A stretch of DNA of 64,000 nt from Terriglobia bacterium (GTDB lineage: Bacteria; Acidobacteriota; Terriglobia; Bryobacterales; Bryobacteraceae), in NCBI GenBank assembly GCA_020073265.1, contig JAIQFN010000017.1:1-64000 (forward strand). Direction: 5' to 3'. Positions 16,434 to 23,808 of this stretch are shown piece after piece. The notes under the pieces were generated by a model that saw only the letters and a list, made by a program, of their open reading frames with translations, searched no databases and had not been told where the DNA came from. The position numbers and the translations under genes are program-made. Numbering within the stretch: the stretch's first letter is position 1; every line of letters starts with the position of its first letter.

Positions 16434-17153
16434 TCACGCCCGAGTGGCCTGTGAGGAGATGCTTGGCAGCTGGTGGGCCGGCTTGAAGACGCTGATCCAC
16501 AGCACCAGACACAGCGTCAGTGCCGACAGCATGTAGTTGTTGACTTGCGTCTTTCTGCCCCAACCCATATTAGCGATGAAGTACGACACTGCGTAAATGG
16601 CGAAGTACCCGGCCAGCATGGTTTCGTGCCGCAGCAGGCTGCTCTTCAGGCTGTTGCGCACCACCACGAAGAACAACAGCGCCGACAGCACCAGGAAGAT
16701 CGCCAGCACGGTGGAAAGGTAGCGTTTCGCCAAAAACTCGAACTGCATGATGGCCTGCAACCGGACGGTGCTGAAGCGCCGGAGTTCCACGCTGAGCGGT
16801 AGAGCCGCGAAAAGCAGCGCGGTGAGCAGCGAGAACAGCAGCAGGGGCCGGGCCGGCCGGGCGATGGCGCGATAGTCCTTCCACAATCCGGTGTGGACTT
16901 CCAGCGCTACCCCGACTTGAAGCAGCAGCAGAACCGGTTCGGTCCAGAGCCAGAAGTAAGTGTAGGATATGGGCAGCGCGCCGTCCGCCAGGACGGTGTA
17001 GTGCATCGCGCCCAGCGAGCGCAGCACCGCGCTACCCAGATACAAAGTGAAGATGGGATGATTCCTGGCCAGCCGCGTCCACAACAAGTGCAGGCAGAAG
17101 AGAGACTGAACACCGACCGAACAATACCACAGGATATTGGTTGGTCCAGTCAT
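16434..17153 (-). CDS. Polytopic membrane protein, unknown family
   Basis: 239 residues from the ATG at 17153; the frame runs further but without a better start. Six or seven membrane helices are visible (ILWYCSVGVQSLFCLHLLW, YTYFWLWTEPVLLLLQVGVALE, RPLLLFSLLTALLFAALPL, LAIFLVLSALLFFVVV, YFAIYAVSYFIA, LSALTLCLVLWISVF). It resembles the seven-helix hypothetical proteins frequent in Solibacter-type genomes. No catalytic motif is visible and the neighbours give no clue. Confidence 0.7.
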   Translation of the reverse strand: MTGPTNILWYCSVGVQSLFCLHLLWTRLARNHPIFTLYLGSAVLRSLGAMHYTVLADGALPISYTYFWLWTEPVLLLLQVGVALEVHTGLWKDYRAIARPARPLLLFSLLTALLFAALPLSVELRRFSTVRLQAIMQFEFLAKRYLSTVLAIFLVLSALLFFVVVRNSLKSSLLRHETMLAGYFAIYAVSYFIANMGWGRKTQVNNYMLSALTLCLVLWISVFKPAHQLPSISSQATRA

Positions 17154-17229
17154 GTATGAGGTGTTAGTGAACCGTAACACGAAGCGCCCGGCGTAGCAGA
17201 CGAGCGCTTCTTTAAATGTTCGAGTGCCT

Positions 17230-18375
17230 CTATCTTTTCTTGGCCGGCGCTTTCTTGGGCGCGTTCGGATTGGTGTAGTTGGTCTGGACCGTGGCGCCGA
17301 GCTGCTGCAGCAGCGCCTTGGACGCGTCGGCGAACTGACCGGTGGGCGCCAGCGCGAGGTACTTCTCAAGCGCTTCTTTCATGCCCGGCGGGGCCACCAT
17401 CTTGCCGTCCGCGCCGATGGTCAGCTTGGCGGACAGCGCGGTCGCATACTGGAATTGGGCGTCGGCGTAATCGGGATTGGCCTCGATGGCCTTCTTGAAG
17501 GCCTCTTCGGAGGCAGCGGTCTGGCCGCTGTTGACCAGCAGCGCTCCCAGGTTGTAGTAATACTTGCCGGCGTTGGGCGGATCGAGCTGTGCCGCTTTAT
17601 TCAATTCGGCTTGAGCTTCGCTGAACTTCTTGTCGCGCGCCAGCGCCAGCGCGAAGTTGTTGTGGTAGGCCGGATCGTCCGGCTTGAGCGTGATGGCTTT
17701 CTGATAAGCGTCCAGGCTCTTGTCGAGGGCGGCCTGTTGCTCGGCGCCTGTCTTGGTGGTTGCCAGACCGGTGTAAGAGTCCGCCAGGTTGGCGAAAATC
17801 ACGTGCTGGTTGGCGTCCATCTCGGCGCCTTTTTGGAAGGCCTCGACGGCGGCTTCATAGTTCTTGGCGTTCAGGGCTTCCTTGCCGGCATTGAAGGTGT
17901 CATTGAGAGCCTTGTTCTTGGCCAGGATCGCGGCGTTCTCCTTGGAGCGCTTCTCCAGGGCCTCCTTCTGCTCCTTGCTCATGCTGCGGTCCGCCTCTTC
18001 GGCCGGCGCGCCACCGGTGGCGGCGGCCTGGCTGGCCTGGGCCTTCAAGTCCATGTTGACCGGAATCGGATCGCCCAGCCGCGTTCGAACTCCGTCGACG
18101 TGGTAGGCCACCTTGCCATCTACGATGAGGCTGACCTTGAAGGTGCCACCGCTGGGAAGCCCGTTGTAGATGTAGTGGCCCTTCTTGTCGGTCTTGGCGC
18201 CCTTGTAGGTGCCCTTCATGTCGGTGCGTTCGATGAGGATTTCCCCGCCTTTGAGGGGCTGTCCGTCCGGGCCTTTCACGTCGCCTTCGATGGCGGCGAC
18301 TTGCGCCCAGCATGCGCCCGTAAAGAGCAAGAAGCAAATTCCAAACTTAGTGTGCCTGCGTGACTTGGCGAGCAT
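17230..18375 (-). CDS. Secreted carboxypeptidase-regulatory-like plus TPR protein
   Basis: 381 residues. A signal peptide (FGICFLLFTGACWAQ) leads into a carboxypeptidase-regulatory-like beta sandwich (IEGDVKGPDGQPLKGGEILIER, GHYIYNGLPSGGTFKVSLIVDG). A coiled linker (SKEQKEALEKRSKENAAIL) is followed by at least four TPR units between about residues 165 and 330 (YEAAVEAFQKGAEMDANQHV, LDAYQKAITLKPDDPAYHNN, AAQLDPPNAGKYYYNLGALL). The tail is Pro/Lys-rich. This fusion is common in Acidobacteria; its role is unknown, probably scaffolding in the periplasm. Confidence 0.85.
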   Translation of the reverse strand: MLAKSRRHTKFGICFLLFTGACWAQVAAIEGDVKGPDGQPLKGGEILIERTDMKGTYKGAKTDKKGHYIYNGLPSGGTFKVSLIVDGKVAYHVDGVRTRLGDPIPVNMDLKAQASQAAATGGAPAEEADRSMSKEQKEALEKRSKENAAILAKNKALNDTFNAGKEALNAKNYEAAVEAFQKGAEMDANQHVIFANLADSYTGLATTKTGAEQQAALDKSLDAYQKAITLKPDDPAYHNNFALALARDKKFSEAQAELNKAAQLDPPNAGKYYYNLGALLVNSGQTAASEEAFKKAIEANPDYADAQFQYATALSAKLTIGADGKMVAPPGMKEALEKYLALAPTGQFADASKALLQQLGATVQTNYTNPNAPKKAPAKKR

Positions 18376-18603
18376 CTCGATGGCCCTCCCCAGGAGAGTT
18401 TAAGGTATCCATTCACAGCATACTACGCTCGGGTCGGCGTTGGCCACGGCAGATCGATTTTCCTCTTCCAGTTGACGGATTTGGAAGAGCGAGCTGCTTG
18501 TATCCGAATCGGCGGGAGGCGCATCCAAGAAAGCGTATCCGTCTCGTGTTGGGATACAATGTCTGCATAAGCCTTCGGTAAGGGATTTTGGGGATATTGA
18601 AGC

Positions 18604-19452
18604 ATGCGGGGACTCATTTTTTTCCTGCTCGCTCTGAGTAGCCTGTTTGGACAGGAGAGTCTCGAACGAGCCAAACAACTCTACGAGCGCACCGACTATC
18701 AGGCCTCTCTGGAGTTGCTGCACCGCGCTGCGAAACCGAGCGGCGCCACCTACGGCCTGATGGGCCAGAACTATTTCATGCTGGGCGAATACAAGAAGGC
18801 CACCGAGGCCTTTCAGAAGGCTCTGGCGCAGGAGCCTTCCAAATCCGAACATGCTCACTGGTTGGGCCGGGCATTCGGGCGGCGCGCTGAAACTTCCAAC
18901 TTCCTAACTGCACCGGGTTATGCTTCCAAGGCCCGGCAGTATTTCGAAGAAGCGGTGACGCTCGATCCGGACAACGACGAAGCGCTGAACGATCTGTTTG
19001 ATTACTACCTGCAGGCGCCGGGTTTTCTGGGGGGCGGATACGACAAGGCGGAGCGCGTGGCCAAGCGCATCGCGGAGCGCAACGAGGCTGAAGGCCACTT
19101 CGCCGAAGCGCAACTAGCCGACAAGCGCAAGCAGTTCGACACCGCCGAGGAGCAACTGCGCAGGGCCATGGAACTGGCTCCGCATCAGGTGGGCAGGGTG
19201 CTGGACCTGGCCAAGTATCTGGCCAAGCGGGGACGCATTCAGGAAAGCGAAGCAGCTTTCGATCGAGCCGCACAGCTTGAGCCCAACAGCCCCAAGGTGT
19301 TTTTCGCGCGTGCGCGGACCTACGTCGAGCAAAGGCGAAACCTGGATCGGGCGAAAGAGCTTCTGATCAAGTATCTGAAGAGCAATCTGACGCCCGACGA
19401 CCCGCCGCGCGAGCAGGCCGAGAAGCTGTTGAAAGAGGTTTCGGGCGCCTGA
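18604..19452 (+). CDS. Secreted TPR protein
   Basis: 282 residues. A signal peptide (LIFFLLALSSLFGQ) is followed by TPR repeats along the whole mature chain (YGLMGQNYFMLGEYKKATEAF, ARQYFEEAVTLDPDNDEALND, AEEQLRRAMELAPHQVGRVLD, AAFDRAAQLEPNSPKVFFAR). It lies 56 bases upstream of an ABC-type permease on the same strand and may share its transcript, which would make it a periplasmic partner of that permease. Confidence 0.85.
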   Translation: MRGLIFFLLALSSLFGQESLERAKQLYERTDYQASLELLHRAAKPSGATYGLMGQNYFMLGEYKKATEAFQKALAQEPSKSEHAHWLGRAFGRRAETSNFLTAPGYASKARQYFEEAVTLDPDNDEALNDLFDYYLQAPGFLGGGYDKAERVAKRIAERNEAEGHFAEAQLADKRKQFDTAEEQLRRAMELAPHQVGRVLDLAKYLAKRGRIQESEAAFDRAAQLEPNSPKVFFARARTYVEQRRNLDRAKELLIKYLKSNLTPDDPPREQAEKLLKEVSGA

Positions 19453-19508
19453 CGCCGGCCGGGCAGCCTCGCACCCAGCATCCGGGTGTACGCGATACTG
19501 GAGACGGC

Positions 19509-20714
19509 ATGCACCTGGGTGAAGCAGTCCGGTTCAGTTGGGAGGCGCTGCGCGCGAACAAGTTTCGCACCTTCCTGACCGCGCTCGGACTGGTGATCGG
19601 CAACGCCTCGGTCATTCTGGTGGTCACCATTTCGATTACCAGCCGCGAATACATCCTGGACAAGATACGCGGCGTCGGTTCCAACCTGATCTACGCCCAG
19701 TACACGGCCGGCACCAACACCGCCACGCAAGTGGACGCAGACTTCATCAAGCTGGCCGACGTGGACGCGGTACGCAAACAGTTTTCCAATCGCATCGTGG
19801 CTGCCACCGGAGTGATGACCACCTACGGCCGGGTCCTGATCAACGGCAAGGAGCAAGACGTCTCGGTAATCGGCACGGACGAACGGTATCCAGCGGTGCG
19901 CAACATGGTGCTGCTTTCCGGACGCTTCCCGGACGAGAGCGATCTGCGGCAGCGGCAGAAGGTGGTGATGGTCACCGAAAAGCTGGCGGAGCGGCTGTAT
20001 GGCAGTCCCCAGGCCGCGGTTGGACAAATCCTCAAGCTGTTCGGTCTGCGGTTCGCGGTGATCGGAGCGTTCAAGGAGCGGACCGGGACCTTCGGGTTTT
20101 CCGAGGTCACCAACGAGACTGCGCTGATGCCGATCACGGTGATCAAGGATTTCACGCCGGTGGAGCGCGTCGACCCGATGTACGTGCAGGCCAGGCAAGC
20201 CGACGACGTTGTGCCGCTCACGGGAGCCATCAAGCAGGTGCTCGAGAGCCGTCATCGGCCGGGCGCGCGCTACGACGTCCAGAACCTGTCGGGGATTCTG
20301 GAGGCGGCGCAGGAAATCGCGCTGGTGTTGACCATCGTGCTGATCCTGGTTTCGGCGATCGCGCTGATTATTTCCGGAATCGGCATCATGAACATCATGC
20401 TGGTGACGGTGACCGAGCGGACCCGCGAGATCGGCATCCGAATGGCGGTGGGGGCTTCGCGCCGCGACGTGCAGGAACAGTTCCTCACCGAGTCGGTGGT
20501 CATCAGTCTGGCGGGTGGCGCCATCGGCATCCTGCTGGGTATATCGGTGCCGCTCAGCGTGCGGTACTTGACCGACGACATACGCATTCCCATCTCCTCG
20601 CTTTCGGTAGTGGTGGCCTTCGGCGTCTCGCTGATCGTCGGCGTGGTGTTCGGGATGCTGCCGGCCAACCGGGCGTCGCGATTGAATCCGACCGAAGCGC
20701 TGCGGTACGAGTAG
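19509..20714 (+). CDS. MacB/FtsX-type ABC transporter permease
   Basis: 401 residues. One N-terminal helix (FLTALGLVIGNASVILVVTIS), a MacB-like periplasmic core domain to about residue 270, then the FtsX domain with three helices (IALVLTIVLILVSAIALIIS, IGIMNIMLVTVTERTREIGIRMAVGA, VVVAFGVSLIVGVVFGMLPA). The ERTREIGIRMAVGASRRDV motif is diagnostic. MacB-type complexes export macrolides, lipoproteins or signals. No ATPase or adaptor gene is adjacent, so the partners must be elsewhere. Confidence 0.9.
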   Translation: MHLGEAVRFSWEALRANKFRTFLTALGLVIGNASVILVVTISITSREYILDKIRGVGSNLIYAQYTAGTNTATQVDADFIKLADVDAVRKQFSNRIVAATGVMTTYGRVLINGKEQDVSVIGTDERYPAVRNMVLLSGRFPDESDLRQRQKVVMVTEKLAERLYGSPQAAVGQILKLFGLRFAVIGAFKERTGTFGFSEVTNETALMPITVIKDFTPVERVDPMYVQARQADDVVPLTGAIKQVLESRHRPGARYDVQNLSGILEAAQEIALVLTIVLILVSAIALIISGIGIMNIMLVTVTERTREIGIRMAVGASRRDVQEQFLTESVVISLAGGAIGILLGISVPLSVRYLTDDIRIPISSLSVVVAFGVSLIVGVVFGMLPANRASRLNPTEALRYE

Positions 20715-20725
20715 GAGTTGGACGA

Positions 20726-20944
20726 TTATCGTTGGGTCAATTCTTCACGGGTACATTTTTTCCCGCTCCGAACACGACTTAGACGCCTCATCAGTTGCCG
20801 GTACTCCTGGGCGGTGGTCCCGGCGCCTCCGTATTGCCGCAGCCATTCTCGAAACGCCGCATTCAAGGTTGTCCCCTCGCGGGCGGCACGCAAGCGAGCC
20901 CTTTCGAGCACGTCGTCCTCGGCGCTGAGCGTGACTCTCTGCAT
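20726..20944 (-). CDS. VapB-like ribbon-helix-helix antitoxin, orphan
   Basis: 72 residues. RVTLSAEDDVLERARLRAAREGTTLNAAFREWLRQY is a ribbon-helix-helix arm plus helix, as in VapB-type antitoxins. The C-terminus is basic and probably toxin-binding. A PIN toxin would normally follow, but the permease gene ends 12 bases downstream on the other strand, so no partner is present. The upstream gap to the response regulator is short (36 bases), and they are transcribed in the same direction. Confidence 0.7.
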   Translation of the reverse strand: MQRVTLSAEDDVLERARLRAAREGTTLNAAFREWLRQYGGAGTTAQEYRQLMRRLSRVRSGKKCTREELTQR

Positions 20945-20980
20945 TGCCTTATTTACATCTTAGATCGCCCGATCTGGGAA

Positions 20981-21631
20981 CTACGAGATGATGCCTTTGC
21001 GGACCGCGTACAGTATCAATTCCGGCACGCTGTGCAGGTTGAGCTTTTGCAGGATGTGCGTCCGGTGCGTGTCCACCGTGTAGAGACTCACGTTGAGGGC
21101 GCTGGCGACTTCTTTGTTGGTCTTGCCCTCGGCGATGAGCTGCAGAATCTCGCGCTCGCGATCGGTCAGCAGCTCGTAAGTGTCGTCGCCGCCCTTGCGT
21201 CCCAGCGCTTCTACGTAATCTTCCTGTAGGACGCGGCTGATCTTGGGACTGAAAAAGGATCGGCCCTCGGCCACGGCGCGAATGGCCGCGATCAACTCCG
21301 CCTTGAGCGCGTCCTTGAGCAGGTAGCCGCGCGCGCCGGCCTTGAGCGAGCGCAGCACGTAGCTCTCGTCGTAGTGCATGCTCAGGATCACGACCCCGAT
21401 GCCGGGGTGTTTATCAACGATGCGGCGGGTGGCTTCGATCCCGTTCAGGTTGGGCATGGCGATATCCATGACCACGACGTCGGGGGCGTGCTCGGCGGCC
21501 AGCTCGATGGTTTCGCGCCCGTCGGCCGCTTCGCCCACCACCGTGAAGCCCGGCTGGCGTTCCAGCAGCAGGCGCATGCCGTCGCGGAGGATGTTATGGT
21601 CGTCAGCCAGCAGGATGCGGACTTGTTCCAT
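20981..21631 (-). CDS. NarL/LuxR-type response regulator
   Basis: 216 residues from the ATG at 21631. The receiver domain has acidic residues DD at 10-11, phospho-acceptor Asp56 in VVVMDIAMPN and Lys106 in LLKDALK. The C-terminal LuxR helix-turn-helix is LTDREREILQLIAEGKTNKEVASALNVS. The gene overlaps the 3' end of its kinase gene by 29 bases, so the pair is co-expressed. Target genes are not visible. Confidence 0.94.
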   Translation of the reverse strand: MEQVRILLADDHNILRDGMRLLLERQPGFTVVGEAADGRETIELAAEHAPDVVVMDIAMPNLNGIEATRRIVDKHPGIGVVILSMHYDESYVLRSLKAGARGYLLKDALKAELIAAIRAVAEGRSFFSPKISRVLQEDYVEALGRKGGDDTYELLTDREREILQLIAEGKTNKEVASALNVSLYTVDTHRTHILQKLNLHSVPELILYAVRKGIIS

Positions 21632-22964
21632 TCCTTCGGTCTCCGTTCCAGGCCGCCAGCGGGAGTTTGACCTGCAGCAGCGTGCCGCGTCCGGGGCGCG
21701 AATCGATCTCGAACGTTCCGCCCAGATGCCGCACGCGTTCTTCCATGCCCAGCAGCCCCAGGCCGCGGATGCGCGCCTGATCGAATCCGCTGCCGTCATC
21801 CTGAACGCTGAGCAGGATCTGTCCGGTTTGGCTTTGCACTGCGACTTGCACAGTGGTGGCCTGGGCGTGCCGCGCGCAGTTGTTGAGAGCCTCCTGGACC
21901 ACTCGATAGATGCAGGTCTTGTGCTCCTCGGGGAGCTCGTCGGCTACCTCGCTCGATACTTCGACGCGCATGCCGGTGCGTTTGGCGGTCTCGCGCGCCT
22001 GCCAATCCAGCGCGGGCACCAGGCCGAAGTCATCCAGCATGGACGGCCGCAACAGCAGGGCCATGTTGCGAATCTCGTTCATCCCTTTTTCCGCCAGGCC
22101 GCGGATGGCTTCCAGGTGCGGGCGCACTTCGCGCGCGGGCTCCAGGTCGAGCAGGTTCTCGGATTCCATCAAGACGGCGGAAAACGCCTGGCCGACTTCG
22201 TCGTGCAGCTCGCGCGAGACTCTGCGGCGTTCCTCCTCCTGGGCGCGCACCAGCTTGGCGGAAAGCTCCTGCAGGCTGGCTTGAGCCTGGACGCTCTCCT
22301 CCAGACGCCGGCGCGCTTCGCCTTCCAGCCGCAGGATGTGGAAGATGGTGAGGCCGGCCAGCGCGGCGCCGCCCAACAGCGTGATGGTGATCATGGCCAC
22401 CAGCCCGAGCTGCAATCGCTCGAACACGGCGCCCAGCCTTTCGTCGCCGCGCTTGAGCGACTCCTCGTTCAAGGCTTCGATGCGGTCGGCGATCTGCAGC
22501 ATGGTGGTGCGGCGCGGCATCAATTCCTGATACAGGAACGCGTAGCGGTATTTGTTGCGTTCCTCGGCCGACCAGGCGAAGGTGCGATCCAGGACCTTCC
22601 AGTAGGCGTCGATCTCGGCGCGCAAGGCCCGGAACGGGGCGGCTTCCTGGGAGTCGATCGATCGGGCGTAGCTGTCGATGGCGGCCTCGGTGTCGCGCCG
22701 CAGACCTTCCACGGAAGCCAGTTGCGCCTTCGCGCCGGAGGGTTCGGGCGCCAGCAGCGAATCCCGCACATAGGTTCCGGAAAGATAGATGTTGGAGCGG
22801 ATCTGTTCCAAGGTCCGGTTGCGAACCAGGAAGCGCGCCTGGAGCTGGGCGTCACTCTGGCGGAGCGTGTTGAGAAGCAGCAGGGAAGCGATTTCGGCCA
22901 CCGCCATGAGCAGCAGCAGGCCGCCGAAACCGAGCACCAGAATCAGGCCAGGCCGCTGGCGCAT
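21603..22964 (-). CDS. NarX/DegS-type sensor histidine kinase
   Basis: 453 residues. Two membrane helices (about 7-32 and 186-211) enclose a periplasmic four-helix sensor domain (RNRTLEQIRSNIYLSGTYVRDSL). A coiled linker leads to HisKA_3 with His254 in RRVSRELHDEVGQAFSA. The ATPase domain has RVVQEALNNCARHAQATTV and DDGSGFD. It phosphorylates the overlapping NarL-type regulator. The signal is unknown; the all-helical sensor suggests a small ligand or membrane state. It starts 244 bases from the divergent OmpA-type gene. Confidence 0.93.
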   Translation of the reverse strand: MRQRPGLILVLGFGGLLLLMAVAEIASLLLLNTLRQSDAQLQARFLVRNRTLEQIRSNIYLSGTYVRDSLLAPEPSGAKAQLASVEGLRRDTEAAIDSYARSIDSQEAAPFRALRAEIDAYWKVLDRTFAWSAEERNKYRYAFLYQELMPRRTTMLQIADRIEALNEESLKRGDERLGAVFERLQLGLVAMITITLLGGAALAGLTIFHILRLEGEARRRLEESVQAQASLQELSAKLVRAQEEERRRVSRELHDEVGQAFSAVLMESENLLDLEPAREVRPHLEAIRGLAEKGMNEIRNMALLLRPSMLDDFGLVPALDWQARETAKRTGMRVEVSSEVADELPEEHKTCIYRVVQEALNNCARHAQATTVQVAVQSQTGQILLSVQDDGSGFDQARIRGLGLLGMEERVRHLGGTFEIDSRPGRGTLLQVKLPLAAWNGDRRNGTSPHPAG

Positions 22965-23208
22965 GGGGCCTCCCGTTCACGCAAAGTCTTCACCGCCGGC
23001 TGGGGCAGCCGTGCATTTCGAGCGCGACCAGGCTGGCTCGAGTGGAGCGGAAGCATCTATCTTCTAAGATAGATCCCTGGGCGGGTTTGGGGTATCGCGT
23101 CCTTCCTGTATAAAGCGATTTCCCGACCCAGGAAATACAGTACCGACGGGATTCCGCGTTGCCCTGACCTTTTGTATTCTGTAATTGCATCATCCCTTGG
23201 AGGTTCAG

Positions 23209-23793
23209 ATGAGAATGCGATTCCTGGCCTGCACGGCCCTGACCGCGCTGTGTTTTACTTTCGGCGCTTGCAAGAAGAATGTGGCTGCGAAAACGCCGCC
23301 CGCGCCCACGCCGGCCGCTTCGACTGCAACTACCGCGGCTACCACACCGCCGGCCCGGCGAGCCGAGCAGCGTCCCAGCCAGACTGCCGCGAACACGCGT
23401 TCACGCATGCCTGACGCGGCCACGCGCGCCCGTATCCAGGACCTGTTGAACCGGATCCAGGATGCTTATTTCGACTACGACAGACACACCATCCGGGCGG
23501 ATGCCCAGGCGGCGTTGAAGACCGACGCCCAGACGCTGGCCGACATCATCAAGCAGTATCCGGACTTCAAGCTGACGGTGGAGGGTTACTGCGACGAGCG
23601 CGGATCGGAAGAATACAACATCGCGTTAGGCGATGCGCGCGCCAAGCAAGCCAAGGAATACCTGGCGAACCTGGGACTCCCCGGCGAGCAGTTGCGGGTG
23701 ATCAGCTACGGCAAGGATAAGCCGGTGTGCGAGGATCACGACGAGGCGTGCTGGCAGAGGAATCGCCGCGCGCACCTCACCCAGGGGCAGTAG
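23209..23793 (+). CDS. pal: Peptidoglycan-associated lipoprotein (Pal/OmpA type)
   Basis: 194 residues from the ATG at 23209 (GGAGG 5 bases upstream). A lipobox (LCFTFGAC, Cys21) is followed by an Ala/Pro/Thr-rich linker and an OmpA domain. The domain has YFDYDRHTIRADAQAAL and KLTVEGYCDERGSEEYNIALGDARA, with the peptidoglycan-binding Asp/Arg in the second motif. Pal links the outer membrane to the wall. The tol genes are not beside it. The C-terminal half has two Cys (CEDHDEACW) beyond the core fold. Confidence 0.9.
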   Translation: MRMRFLACTALTALCFTFGACKKNVAAKTPPAPTPAASTATTAATTPPARRAEQRPSQTAANTRSRMPDAATRARIQDLLNRIQDAYFDYDRHTIRADAQAALKTDAQTLADIIKQYPDFKLTVEGYCDERGSEEYNIALGDARAKQAKEYLANLGLPGEQLRVISYGKDKPVCEDHDEACWQRNRRAHLTQGQ

Positions 23794-23808
23794 AGTCGTA
23801 GCCGCGCG

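Noticed and set aside
21378-23072. 564-residue ORF opposite the two-component genes
   Set aside because: A high-GC shadow frame of the histidine kinase and regulator; composition (Gln/His/Gly-rich) is not protein-like.
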